Source: Frankiales bacterium
Lineage (GTDB): Bacteria > Actinomycetota > Actinomycetes > JAFAQI01
Reading direction: 5' to 3'
Assembly (NCBI GenBank): GCA_025980465.1
Contig: JAICXJ010000002.1
Location: 62,001-126,000, forward strand
Length of the DNA: 64,000 nt
The notes under the pieces are model-generated. The model was given only the letters and a program-made list of their open reading frames with translations, was not told the DNA's origin and did no database searches. Position numbers and translations under genes: made by a program. Within the stretch, counting starts at the first letter, position 1. Every line of letters begins with the position of its first letter. Below are positions 23,252 through 32,135 of the stretch, piece after piece.

Positions 23252-25039
23252 ATGACGACTGTTGCTGATCAGGTACTCGCGCGGTTGCGCGAGTGGGACA
23301 TCGACTGCGTCTTCGGCTATCCCGGCGACGGCATCAACGGTCTGCTCGCCGCCTGGGGGAGGGCCGACAACGACCCCACCTTCATCCAGCACCGTCACGA
23401 GGAGATGGCCGCCTTTGCGGCGACCGGGTACGCCAAGTTCACCGGTCGGGTCGGTGTCTGCGTGGCCACCTCCGGGCCAGGAGCGATCCACCTGCTCAAC
23501 GGTCTGTACGACGCGAAGCTCGACCACGCGCCCGTCGTGGCGATCGTGGGACAGACGAACCGCAGCGCGATGGGTGGGTCCTACCAGCAGGAGGTCGACC
23601 TGCTGAGCCTGTTCAAGGACGTCGCCAACGAGTACTGCCAGATGGTCACGGTCCCCGAGCAGCTGCCCAATGTCATCGACCGGGCGATCCGCACGGCGGT
23701 GACCCAACGCTGCGTCGCCGCGGTCATCCTGCCGGCCGACGTGCAGGAACTGGAGTACTCACCGCCGACGCACGAGTTCAAGATGGTTCCTTCCAGCCTG
23801 GGCATCGTGAAGCCGGAGCTTCTTCCGCCGGAACATGAGCTGGCACACGCGGCCGAGATCCTCAATGCCGGCTCGAAGGTCGCGATCCTGATCGGGCAGG
23901 GTGCCCGGGAGGCGGCGGAGCAGGTCATCGAGCTCGCCGACCTGACCGGAGCCGGCGTCGCGAAGGCGCTGCTCGGCAAAGACGTGCTCTCCGACGAGCT
24001 GCCGTTCGTCACCGGAGCGATTGGACTGCTCGGCACCCGTCCGTCGTACGAGCTCATGATGGGCTGCGACACGCTGATCACCATCGGCTCGAATTTCCCG
24101 TACACCCAGTTCCTTCCCGAATTCGGCCAGGCGCGGGCGATCCAGATCGATATCGACCCGCGGTTCATCGGGATGCGCTACCCCTACGAGCTCAACCTGG
24201 TCGGTGGCGCGGCGGCGACGTTGAAACACCTGCTTCCGATGGTCGAGCGGAAGACCGACCGCAAGTGGCGGGAGTCGACCGAGGCCAACGTCGCTCGGTG
24301 GTGGCAGGTGATGGAGCGCTCCGCACTCGTCGACGCCGACCCGCTCAACCCGCAGCGGGTGTTCGCCGAGGCGTCGGAGGTCCTGCCGGATGACGTGATC
24401 CTGGCCGCCGACTCAGGCTCGGCGGCGAACTGGTACGCGCGTCAGATCAAGATCCGCCCCGGGATGCGGGGCTCGCTGTCCGGCACCCTCGCCACCATGG
24501 GCAACGGCGTGCCGTATGTGATCGGTGCGAAGTTCGGAAACCCGGGCCGGCCCGCCATCGCCTTCGTCGGCGACGGCGCGATGCAGATGAACGGCATCAA
24601 TGAGCTGATCACGATCTCCAAATACTGGAAGGACTGGGCCGACCCCAGACTCGTGATTGCGGTCCTGCACAACGACGACCTCAACCAGGTGACGTGGGAG
24701 ATGCGCGCGATGGAAGGGGCGCCGCAGTTCCTGCCGTCACAGCACCTGCCGACGTTCCCGTACGCCCATTACGCGCGAAGCCTCGGCCTGGAAGGGATCC
24801 TCGTCGACAATCCGGATGAGATCGGTACGGCGTGGCGCAAGGCGTTGGCCGCCGATCGTCCCGCCGTACTCGAGTTCATCACCGACCCGGCCGTGCCGCC
24901 GATCCCCCCGCACGCGACGCTCGAGCAGATCGAGAACATGATCTCCGCGGTGGTCCGGGGCGATTCCGACCGCTGGGACATGATCAAGGAAGGCGTCAAG
25001 CTCAAGGCTCAGGAGTACCTGCCCGGTGGCCGCAACTAG
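23252..25039 (+). CDS. Thiamine-pyrophosphate enzyme, pyruvate oxidase/PoxB-like
   Basis: A 595-residue protein of the acetolactate synthase/pyruvate oxidase superfamily. N-terminal Pyr domain with FGYPGDGINGLLAAW and the catalytic Glu in QHRHEEMAAFAA (~51); central FAD/nucleotide domain (~190-330); C-terminal PP domain with GDGAMQMNGINELITI and the LHNDDLNQVTWEM metal/TPP loop. The PoxB-like decarboxylation of pyruvate to acetate is the best guess, but related enzymes act on other 2-oxo acids. GGTGAGGAG precedes the ATG. A paralogue is encoded at 54051-55865. The next gene starts inside its 3' end. Confidence 0.88.
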   Translation: MTTVADQVLARLREWDIDCVFGYPGDGINGLLAAWGRADNDPTFIQHRHEEMAAFAATGYAKFTGRVGVCVATSGPGAIHLLNGLYDAKLDHAPVVAIVGQTNRSAMGGSYQQEVDLLSLFKDVANEYCQMVTVPEQLPNVIDRAIRTAVTQRCVAAVILPADVQELEYSPPTHEFKMVPSSLGIVKPELLPPEHELAHAAEILNAGSKVAILIGQGAREAAEQVIELADLTGAGVAKALLGKDVLSDELPFVTGAIGLLGTRPSYELMMGCDTLITIGSNFPYTQFLPEFGQARAIQIDIDPRFIGMRYPYELNLVGGAAATLKHLLPMVERKTDRKWRESTEANVARWWQVMERSALVDADPLNPQRVFAEASEVLPDDVILAADSGSAANWYARQIKIRPGMRGSLSGTLATMGNGVPYVIGAKFGNPGRPAIAFVGDGAMQMNGINELITISKYWKDWADPRLVIAVLHNDDLNQVTWEMRAMEGAPQFLPSQHLPTFPYAHYARSLGLEGILVDNPDEIGTAWRKALAADRPAVLEFITDPAVPPIPPHATLEQIENMISAVVRGDSDRWDMIKEGVKLKAQEYLPGGRN

Positions 25040-25490
25040 CTCGGCGACGGCGAGCGCCGTCCACGGAATCGACCGGATGGTCGGCAACATCCGCACGGGT
25101 CACTTCGAGCGCATGCTTTCGGCGCTCACCGCGGTTGGCTCGGTCATCACCTCGGCCGAGATCTACTTCGAACACGACCGGGCCAGTTTCGGTAACTCGA
25201 TGATGTGGCTGCCGGTGGCGCTGGGGCCGGTCGGGTTCGCGGCCGGAGTAGCAGGCTTCTTCAGCAAGCGCGCTGCGAAGACCGCGTTGCCGCTCGCATC
25301 CGCTGCGATCGTCGCCAATGGCCTGCAGGGCACGTATCTCCATGCTCGCGGTGTCTCGCAGCGACCCGGTGGGTGGGGACTCGGCACCTACAACATCGAG
25401 ATGGGCCCACCGTTGCTCGCCCCGTTGTTGATGACGATGGTCGGTGGAATGGGCCTGCTCGCGGCCATCCTGCGGCGCGAGGGCGAGTAG
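25026..25490 (+). CDS. Small membrane protein of the redox operon, unknown function
   Basis: A 154-residue protein with three to four hydrophobic segments: a first amphipathic stretch, MMWLPVALGPVGFAAGVAGFF, TALPLASAAIVANGLQGTYLHARGV and LLAPLLMTMVGGMGLLAAIL. It starts with GTG overlapping the end of the TPP-enzyme gene by 14 bases, and its stop is immediately followed by the next GTG. I do not recognise a named family; similar small proteins occur next to gluconate-dehydrogenase-type clusters, which suggests a membrane anchor or quinone-linked partner for the oxidoreductases downstream. Confidence 0.75.
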   Translation: MAATSSATASAVHGIDRMVGNIRTGHFERMLSALTAVGSVITSAEIYFEHDRASFGNSMMWLPVALGPVGFAAGVAGFFSKRAAKTALPLASAAIVANGLQGTYLHARGVSQRPGGWGLGTYNIEMGPPLLAPLLMTMVGGMGLLAAILRREGE

Positions 25491-26258
25491 GTGGGCCGCG
25501 GCATCCTGCGCCGACCTGCCGAGAGTGGTGCGAACACCCCCGGCGGCCTGCCGTCCCGGTTTCCCGGTTTCGATGTCCTGGCGGAGGTCGACCACTGGGA
25601 CGCCGCCACCGTCGGCACGGTGCTGTCGCGGCTGACCCAGCCTCCCGCGCTGCGGTTCTTCTCGCCCGACGAGGAGGCGGTGGGACGGGCCTTGTTCGAC
25701 CAGATCCTCGACCAGCGGGCAGAGCCGAAGATCCCGATTCTGGACATGGTCGACGCACGACTCGCCGAGGGACAGACCGACGGCTGGCACTACGCCGACC
25801 TGCCGGAGGACGGCGAGGCGTTCAAGCGAAGTTTTGCTGCCCTCGACGAGGACGCCGTCGACGCGTACGGCGTGCGGTTTGCCAGCCTTCCCTGGTACGA
25901 CCAGACCGATCTGGTCCAGACCGTCCAGGACCGCGACGGCGACTGGCACGGTCTGGCGGCCGGCGATATCTGGGATCTGTGGTCTCGATATGCCTGCACT
26001 GCGTTCTACAGCCATCCGTGGGCCTGGAACGAGATCGGGTTCGGGGGGCCGGCGTATCCGCGGGGTTACAAGAACCTCGGCATCAACGCACTCGAACCCT
26101 GGGAGGCCGCTGACCAGTCCGACCAGGATCCGGTCGGCCGCGGCGAGGAGATCGAACAGGCTCGGCGACGGCATGCCGAGGCGCGGACCCGCGAGTTGCG
26201 TTCGAAGGACCCCACTGGGCCCGACGGGGTCGGCGACCGGCTGAGCAGCGACAAATGA
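25491..26258 (+). CDS. Gluconate 2-dehydrogenase subunit 3-like protein
   Basis: A 255-residue protein. LRFFSPDEEAVGRALFDQILDQ...ILDMVDARLAEGQTDGWHYADLP and SRYACTAFYSHPWAWNEIGFGGPAYPRGY match the gluconate 2-dehydrogenase subunit 3 pattern, the small subunit that accompanies a GMC flavoprotein. No Tat signal is visible, unlike many family members, so the complex may be cytoplasmic. GTG starts directly after the previous stop; ATGA overlap with the GMC gene makes a functional pair very likely. Confidence 0.85.
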   Translation: MGRGILRRPAESGANTPGGLPSRFPGFDVLAEVDHWDAATVGTVLSRLTQPPALRFFSPDEEAVGRALFDQILDQRAEPKIPILDMVDARLAEGQTDGWHYADLPEDGEAFKRSFAALDEDAVDAYGVRFASLPWYDQTDLVQTVQDRDGDWHGLAAGDIWDLWSRYACTAFYSHPWAWNEIGFGGPAYPRGYKNLGINALEPWEAADQSDQDPVGRGEEIEQARRRHAEARTRELRSKDPTGPDGVGDRLSSDK

Positions 26259-27910
26259 GCTCGCTCACCCACGTCCGGCGGCGAAACTCCTCGGCCTGGC
26301 TGATTCCTAACGACGGCACCCGCACCAATCACCAACTACGACGCGACATGCGCCGTTTCGACGACACCGACGAGGTCGACCTGGTGGTCGTCGGGTGTGG
26401 CGCCGGTGGGTCGGTGCTGATGCAGCGGCTGGCCCGGGCCGGCTGGCGAGTCGTCGGCTTCGACGCCGGCCCGTTCTGGGATCCCGACGACGACTGGGTG
26501 AGCGACGAGGCCGGGTCACACGATCTGTACTGGACTGACCCGCGGGTGACGGCGGGCGAGAACCCCGTGGTCCTGGGATCGAACAACTCGGGCCGCGGCG
26601 TCGGCGGCTCGATGGTGCACTTCGCCGGCTACGCGCCCCGGCTGCACCCCTCCGACTTCTCGACCTATTCCAACGACGGAGTGGGCGCGGACTGGCCGAT
26701 CAGCTACCGGGAGCTGGCGCCGTACTACCAGCTGATCGAGGAGGAGCTGCCGGTAGCGGGCGAAGACTGGCCGTGGGGGGAGCCGCATTCGTATCCGCAC
26801 CAGGCCCATCCGATCAGCGGCAACGGCATGGTCTTCCAGCGCGGCGCGCTCGAGCTCGGCATCCCGGTACGCGTCGGACCGGTTGCGATCACGAACGGCC
26901 GGTTCGGCAACCGCCCGCATTGCATCTACCGGGGGTTCTGCCTGCAGGGCTGCAAGGTCAACGCCAAGGCATCACCGCTGATCACACACGTCCCGGACGC
27001 GCTCGCGCATGGTGCCGAGATCCGGGCGAAAGCGATGGTGAGCGCCGTTGTCGTCGACGACGACAGCGGCCGCGTCACCGGAGTTCGCTACTTCCAGGGC
27101 GGGGTCGAGCGATTTCAGCGAGCCGCGATGGTCGCGGTGTGCGGTTACGCGATCGAGACTCCGCGACTGTTGCTGAACTCCGCGACGAAACGCTGGCCGC
27201 AGGGGTTGGCCAACGATCACGACCAAGTGGGCCGTTACGTCATGGTGCAGGGCGCGCCGCAGGCGGCCGGGCGCTTCGATGACGAGATCCGGATGTACAA
27301 GGCGCCGCCGCCCGAGGTCACCACCGAAGCCTTTTACGAGACCGACCCGACGAAGCCGTATCAGCGAGGGTTCTCGATCCAGACCGTCTCGCCGCTGCCG
27401 ATCACGTGGGCGGAGCATGTCGCCGCGCAAGGCCACTGGGGACCCGTGCTGCGGGAGTACATGCGCGACTACGTGCACTGGGCCACCCTCGGAGCACTGT
27501 GCGAGCTGCTCCCGTTGGCCGAGAACCGAGTGACTCTCGACGAGGAGGCGGATCGCTACGGATTGCCGGTGGCCCGTTTCACCTACTCCTACTGCGACAA
27601 CGACAACCAGCTGATCGACGCCGCCCGGCAGCGACAGCGCGAGATCCTCGAGGCCGCGGGTGCCACCGAGGTGATCGTTATTGACCGGACGGCGCATCTG
27701 GTCGGTGGTGCTCGGATGAGCGCGACGCCGGAAGCCGGCGTGGTCGACCGTGACCTTCGAAGCTGGTCGATCCCCAACTTGTACCTCGTCGACGGCAGTG
27801 TGCTGCCGACGCAGGGCTCGGCAAATCCGGCGTTGACCATCATGGCGTTGGCCGCTCGTGCAGCGGATCGGTTGATCACCGGTCAGCGGGGCGGAATCAC
27901 AGCGCAATGA
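26255..27910 (+). CDS. GMC-family FAD oxidoreductase (gluconate/sugar dehydrogenase-like)
   Basis: A 551-residue protein. The FAD-binding motif VDLVVVGCGAGGSVLMQRLA begins near residue 40, after a ~35-residue extension. Further marks: SNNSGRGVGGSMVHFAG, CLQGCKVNAK with paired Cys, and the C-terminal NLYLVDGSVLPTQGSANPALTIMALAARAAD containing the GMC catalytic-site region (an Asn in place of the usual second His). Known relatives oxidise gluconate, 2-keto sugars or other polyols with the subunit 3 encoded upstream. No cytochrome c subunit is encoded here. ATGA overlaps on both sides. Confidence 0.9.
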   Translation: MSSLTHVRRRNSSAWLIPNDGTRTNHQLRRDMRRFDDTDEVDLVVVGCGAGGSVLMQRLARAGWRVVGFDAGPFWDPDDDWVSDEAGSHDLYWTDPRVTAGENPVVLGSNNSGRGVGGSMVHFAGYAPRLHPSDFSTYSNDGVGADWPISYRELAPYYQLIEEELPVAGEDWPWGEPHSYPHQAHPISGNGMVFQRGALELGIPVRVGPVAITNGRFGNRPHCIYRGFCLQGCKVNAKASPLITHVPDALAHGAEIRAKAMVSAVVVDDDSGRVTGVRYFQGGVERFQRAAMVAVCGYAIETPRLLLNSATKRWPQGLANDHDQVGRYVMVQGAPQAAGRFDDEIRMYKAPPPEVTTEAFYETDPTKPYQRGFSIQTVSPLPITWAEHVAAQGHWGPVLREYMRDYVHWATLGALCELLPLAENRVTLDEEADRYGLPVARFTYSYCDNDNQLIDAARQRQREILEAAGATEVIVIDRTAHLVGGARMSATPEAGVVDRDLRSWSIPNLYLVDGSVLPTQGSANPALTIMALAARAADRLITGQRGGITAQ

Positions 27911-28587
27911 GTACCCCGGATCTGGGCGGATTCGGAGTCCTGTTCGACATCGACGGCACGCTCGTCGACACCAACTATCTGCATGCTGTCAGCTGGGCGG
28001 ACGCATTTCGCTCATGTGGATACGACGTGGCGACGAGTCAGCTTCACCATCTGATCGGACAAGGCTCAGACCGGCTGGTGTCCTCGGTCCTCGGCGCGGA
28101 CGACCGTGCGGTGTCCGAGGCTCACAGCGATTTCTACCGACCGCACCTGCATCACCTTCGTGCCTTCACCGGGGCCGCCGACCTGATCCGCAAGGTGAAG
28201 GCGACCGGCGCAACAGTGGTGCTCGCGACCAGCGCGTCCAAGGCCGACGCGCAGTACCTGGTCGAGGCGATCGACGCGGCCGACGCCGTCGATGTCGTCA
28301 TCACCAACGACGACGTCGACACGTCAAAGCCCGATCCGGACATCGTTGATGCGGCTCTGCGCAGTGGCGACCTCGACGCCGCCAACTGCGTGTTCGTCGG
28401 TGACAGCGTCTGGGACGTCGAAGCCGCCGAGCGGGCCGGGCTGTCGTGCATCTGTGTGCTCACGGGCGGGATCGACGAGTGTGCGCTCCGGGCGGCCGGC
28501 GCCGCCGAGATCTATCCGGACGTGGCGACGCTCGCCGACCGGCTCAGCAATTCGTTGATCGGCGAGCTGTCCCGGAGGCTGAAGTGA
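27907..28587 (+). CDS. HAD-superfamily phosphatase (beta-phosphoglucomutase/GPH-like)
   Basis: A 226-residue protein. HAD motif I LFDIDGTLVDTNYLH (~12), motif II LATSAS, motif III Lys in DVDTSKPDPDIV and motif IV FVGDSVWDVEAAERAG. The helical cap lies between motifs I and II. The family includes phosphoglycolate phosphatase and sugar-phosphate phosphatases; the substrate is not fixed by sequence. ATGA overlap with the GMC gene indicates co-translation. Confidence 0.92.
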   Translation: MSTPDLGGFGVLFDIDGTLVDTNYLHAVSWADAFRSCGYDVATSQLHHLIGQGSDRLVSSVLGADDRAVSEAHSDFYRPHLHHLRAFTGAADLIRKVKATGATVVLATSASKADAQYLVEAIDAADAVDVVITNDDVDTSKPDPDIVDAALRSGDLDAANCVFVGDSVWDVEAAERAGLSCICVLTGGIDECALRAAGAAEIYPDVATLADRLSNSLIGELSRRLK

Positions 28588-28606
28588 GCAGGCCGGAGGT
28601 GGTCGT

Positions 28607-29467
28607 GTGACTCCGATCGCGGTCGTCGGTATGGGCCGGATGGGACAGGCCGTGGCCCACCGACTGCTCGAGGAGGACCACGAGGTGTTCGTGTGGAATC
28701 GCAGTCTCGGTCGCACCAGCGAGGTGGTGACGGCCGGAGCGCACGCACCCGCGAATCTGGCTGCCACGGTCGACGCGGCCGAGATAGTGATCACGATCCT
28801 GGCTGACGATGATGCGGTGCGCGATGTTGTGCTCGCGGACGGCGGGCTCGCCGCCCTCCTCGACGATCGGCTGTACATCGACGCCTCGACGATCTCACCG
28901 ACGCTGTGTGTCGAGCTTGCCGACGCGATCTCCCGCTTCGTCGCGATGCCGCTAGCGGGTGCTCCCAGTACGGTGCGGGAGGGGACGGCGGTGTGCCTGG
29001 CCGGCGGGCCCGCTGAACTCATCGATGAGGCGGCCGGCGTACTCAAGGCGCTGTCGAGCGCACAGCACATCTATCCACGAGCGGAGCAGGCGGCAGTCGC
29101 CAAGATCGCGAACAACAACCTGTTGTTGATCGGCCTCGCCACGCTGGCCGAAAGCGTCGTGCTCGGTCGAGCCGGGGGCCTGTCCGACCAGCAGATTCGC
29201 GAGCTGTTCGAGGACAGTGCGATGGTCGCGCCCGGAGTGCGCAACCGGTTGGGCGCGGTGCTCGACGGGGACGGACCCACCTGGTGGACGATCCAGCTAG
29301 GGCGCAAGGACGCGCAGCTTGCGCTGGCGCTCGGCCGCGACGCCGCCGCCGACGTACCGCTCACGCTCGCTGCGAGCGAGCGGTACGACGAGGCCGTATC
29401 CCGGGACCTCGGCGAGGAGGACATTGCCGCGATCGCGCGCGTCTATGGCTCAACTGCGAAACGCTAG
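28607..29467 (+). CDS. NAD(P)-binding beta-hydroxyacid dehydrogenase (HIBADH/6PGDH-like)
   Basis: A 286-residue protein. N-terminal Rossmann motif VVGMGRMGQAVAHRL with WNRS at the end of beta-2; the substrate motif appears as LAGAPSTVREGTAVCLAGG; the catalytic Lys lies in AAVAKIANNNLLLIGLA. The C-terminal all-helical domain is complete. Family members oxidise 3-hydroxyisobutyrate, tartronate semialdehyde or 6-phosphogluconate-like acids. GTG at 28607; 19 bases separate it from the HAD gene. Its position between sugar oxidases and an F420 glucose-6-phosphate-dehydrogenase-like enzyme suggests a sugar acid substrate. Confidence 0.9.
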   Translation: MTPIAVVGMGRMGQAVAHRLLEEDHEVFVWNRSLGRTSEVVTAGAHAPANLAATVDAAEIVITILADDDAVRDVVLADGGLAALLDDRLYIDASTISPTLCVELADAISRFVAMPLAGAPSTVREGTAVCLAGGPAELIDEAAGVLKALSSAQHIYPRAEQAAVAKIANNNLLLIGLATLAESVVLGRAGGLSDQQIRELFEDSAMVAPGVRNRLGAVLDGDGPTWWTIQLGRKDAQLALALGRDAAADVPLTLAASERYDEAVSRDLGEEDIAAIARVYGSTAKR

Positions 29468-30233
29468 CGACGGTCCGATGTTCCGGGTCGGGACCAGCGG
29501 CTGGCAGTACGCCGACTGGCGCGAGCGGTTCTACCCGGCCGGGTTGCCGCAGCGCCGCTGGCTCGAGTTCTACGCCGCGGCCTTCGACACCGTCGAGGTG
29601 AACGCCACGTTCTATCGGCTGCCGAGCCGGGACGCGGTGCAGCGATGGGCCGACACGTTGCCTGACGGATTCGTCATGGCGGTCAAGGCCAGCCGATATC
29701 TGACTCACGTCAAACGCCTGGTCGATCCCGAGGAACCGGTGCAGCGCCTGCTCGACCGGATCGTTCCGTTGCGTGACCGAGGCTTACTCGGCCCGATCCT
29801 GCTTCAGCTGCCGCCGGCATTCTCCGCCGAGCCGGGTCGGCTTGCGACGACTCTCGAGTGCTTTGCGGGCCGGGCTCGTCTCGCGGTCGAGCTGCGGGAT
29901 CCGTCGTGGTTCTCCTCGGAGGTGCGGAGCATTCTCACCGAGTACGACACCCCACTGGTGTGGGCCGACCGGGATGCCCGCGCTGTCGGGCCGCTGTGGG
30001 CTACCGCTAGCTGGCGTTACCTGCGACTCCATCACGGCCGGTCCGGGTGGGGCTATGACCGTGCCGATCTGCGTCGATGGGCCAACCGTCTCGCCGACGC
30101 CGACAGCGGCTATGTCTACGCCAACAACGACCCGGGCGGCGCGGCGATTGTCGATGCCCGGCAGCTTCGCGAGCTTCTCGAACGCCGCGACGCGTTATCC
30201 GCACGACGGCGGGTAGTCGAAACTCATGACTAA
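29445..30233 (+). CDS. DUF72 family TIM-barrel protein
   Basis: A 262-residue protein of the DUF72/YecE family: RVGTSGWQYADWRERFYP at the N-terminus, FDTVEVNATFYRLPS, GFVMAVKASRYLTHVKRL, GPILLQLPPAF, RLAVELRDPSWF and YLRLHHGRSGWG. The function of DUF72 is not established. ATG at 29445 overlaps the previous gene; ATG at 29478 just before the conserved domain is an equally good start. The eight-base overlap with the following gene supports operon membership. Confidence 0.9.
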   Translation: MAQLRNASDGPMFRVGTSGWQYADWRERFYPAGLPQRRWLEFYAAAFDTVEVNATFYRLPSRDAVQRWADTLPDGFVMAVKASRYLTHVKRLVDPEEPVQRLLDRIVPLRDRGLLGPILLQLPPAFSAEPGRLATTLECFAGRARLAVELRDPSWFSSEVRSILTEYDTPLVWADRDARAVGPLWATASWRYLRLHHGRSGWGYDRADLRRWANRLADADSGYVYANNDPGGAAIVDARQLRELLERRDALSARRRVVETHD

Positions 30234-31182
30234 GTTCGGATACTTCCTCTCCGCGGAAGAGTTGTCGCCTGAGGAGCTGGTGCGAACGGCGAAGGCGGCC
30301 GAAGCCGCTGGGTTCGACCGGATCTGGATCTCCGACCACTACCACCCGTGGACGCGCGAGCAGGGTGAGAGCGCGTTCGTATGGGCCGTCCTCGGTGCGA
30401 TCGCCACCACCACCGACCTGACGATGACGACCGCGGTGACCTGCCCGACCGATCGGATCCATCCGGCCGTACTCGCCCAAGCCACCGCCACGGTCGCGTC
30501 GCTCGCGCCGGACCGGTTCCGTTTCGGAGTCGGGTCCGGCGAGCGGCTGAATGAACACATCCTCGGCGGGTTCTGGCCGCCGGCGCCGGTCCGGCTGGAA
30601 CGCCTCGCCGAGGCGGTCGAGGTCATCCGCAAGCTGTGGACGGGTGAGACGGTCACCCATCGCGGCGAGCACTACACGGTGGACGCGGCGCGAATCTTTT
30701 CGCTGCCGCAGCAGCCGCCACCGATCCTGGTGTCCGGTTTCGGCCCGCTGGCGACGAAGCTCGCGGCCCGGATCGGCGACGGCTACATCAACGTGCAACC
30801 GGACGCCGAGCTGCTCAAGACCTACCGCGACGCGGGCGGCCGCGGCCTTACTCAAGGCGGGCTGAAGATCTGCTGGGCACCATCGGCTGATGACGCCGCG
30901 AAGACCGCTTACCGGTTGTGGGGCCACGAAACGGTAGGGGGGCAGAGCGCCCAGGATCTCCCGTCATGGACCGAGTTCGAGGAGCTCGCTGAGGCCAGTT
31001 CCCCCGAGCAGATCGCGAAGACGGTTCCGTGCGGTCCGGATCCGCAGCGGGCAGCCGAGTCCATCAAGGCCTACATCGATGCCGGCTACGACGAGGTCTA
31101 CATCTCACAGATGGGTCCGGACCAAACCGGAGCGATCACCTTCCTCACCGAAGAGGTCTTTCCGCTCGTTCCCGGCACGTGA
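30226..31182 (+). CDS. F420-dependent oxidoreductase of the glucose-6-phosphate dehydrogenase (FGD)-like family
   Basis: A 318-residue luciferase-like barrel. FGYFLSAEELSPEELVRTAKAAEAAGFDRIWISDHYHPW, AIATTTDLTMTTAVTCP, FRFGVGSGERLNEHILG and PILVSGFGPLATKLAARIGDGYI match the FGD-like subfamily, which uses cofactor F420. True FGD oxidises glucose 6-phosphate to provide F420H2; this protein may act on a related sugar or alcohol. Context with sugar-oxidising enzymes supports a sugar-type substrate. Confidence 0.88.
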   Translation: MTKFGYFLSAEELSPEELVRTAKAAEAAGFDRIWISDHYHPWTREQGESAFVWAVLGAIATTTDLTMTTAVTCPTDRIHPAVLAQATATVASLAPDRFRFGVGSGERLNEHILGGFWPPAPVRLERLAEAVEVIRKLWTGETVTHRGEHYTVDAARIFSLPQQPPPILVSGFGPLATKLAARIGDGYINVQPDAELLKTYRDAGGRGLTQGGLKICWAPSADDAAKTAYRLWGHETVGGQSAQDLPSWTEFEELAEASSPEQIAKTVPCGPDPQRAAESIKAYIDAGYDEVYISQMGPDQTGAITFLTEEVFPLVPGT

Positions 31183-31238
31183 GTGAGCGCCGGCCACTAC
31201 AACGGCATGGTCGTAACGGCAGCGGGTACGGCGCGGAC

Positions 31239-32123
31239 ATGTCAGTCAGTGCCGGGTTGGAGGAGATTACCCGTCGAATCGAAGCAGCCACTGCTCTCGA
31301 CTTCGCCGGTAATCGGCTTCGGGCGCTCGGCCGCCTCGCGCTGAAACACGACTCGACCCGAGACCTCCTTTCCGGTCGACCAATCGGCCACCCTCTGCAT
31401 CCGGCACTGGTGATGGTTCCGGCCGGTGCGTTCCTCAGCGCCACCGCCTTGGATCTGACCGGCGGCACAACGATGCGTCCGGCGTCGCGCCGGCTGATCG
31501 GGCTCGGACTGTTGACCGCCGTACCCACCGCACTTGCCGGATGGGCGGACTGGCTCGACACCGAGGACGCCGAGAGCCGCACCGGAGTCGTTCATGCCGC
31601 GATGAACGTGACGGCGCTGTACGCCTACTACCGATCGTGGCGGGCTCGCCACCGCGGCAAGCGGGGTCTTGGCAGTGCGCTGCTGGGCGCGACGGCACTC
31701 GGCGCCGGTGGCTGGTTGGGTGGCCACCTCAGCTTCGGCGAAGGCGTCGGCGTGGACACCACCGCGTTTCAGGCCGGGCCGACCGACTGGCGAGAGATTG
31801 CTGCCGACACCGACATCACCGATGACCTCCGGCAGGTTGACGTCGACGGCCTGCAGCTTCTGCTGACCCGGGTCGACGGCACGATCGTGGCGATCGCTGA
31901 CCGCTGCACGCACCGCGGCGGCCCGTTGAGCGAGGGATCACGCGAGGGTGACTGTGTGGCCTGTCCCTGGCATGGCAGCAGCTTCTCGCTTCGCAGTGGT
32001 GCGGTGCTGCGTGGACCAGCGTCGCGTCCGCAGCCCGCGTACGAGGTGCGGGTGGAGGCGGGTCGGGTCCAGGTCCGCCGGCCCGAGCCACGGTCGCTGC
32101 GGCGTAATCCGGTCGGGGCTTGA
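31239..32123 (+). CDS. DUF2231 membrane domain fused to a Rieske [2Fe-2S] domain
   Basis: A 294-residue protein. Residues ~30-165 form the DUF2231 membrane region (GHPLHPALVMVPAGAFLSATALDLTGG, then spans at LIGLGLLTAVPTALAGWADWL and LGATALGAGGWLGGHLSFGEG). Residues ~190-285 form a Rieske domain with complete ligands CTHRGGPLSEG and CPWHGSSFSL. It would pass electrons at the membrane. ATG at 31239 is chosen; GTG at 31179, overlapping the previous stop by GTGA, is a plausible longer start. Operon position suggests it is an electron carrier for one of the oxidoreductases. Confidence 0.88.
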   Translation: MSVSAGLEEITRRIEAATALDFAGNRLRALGRLALKHDSTRDLLSGRPIGHPLHPALVMVPAGAFLSATALDLTGGTTMRPASRRLIGLGLLTAVPTALAGWADWLDTEDAESRTGVVHAAMNVTALYAYYRSWRARHRGKRGLGSALLGATALGAGGWLGGHLSFGEGVGVDTTAFQAGPTDWREIAADTDITDDLRQVDVDGLQLLLTRVDGTIVAIADRCTHRGGPLSEGSREGDCVACPWHGSSFSLRSGAVLRGPASRPQPAYEVRVEAGRVQVRRPEPRSLRRNPVGA

Positions 32124-32135
32124 TGGGAATCCAGC

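Noticed and set aside
25002-26174. 390-codon minus-strand frame over the small membrane and subunit 3 genes
   Set aside because: Low-complexity antisense translation; it conflicts with a coupled plus-strand operon.
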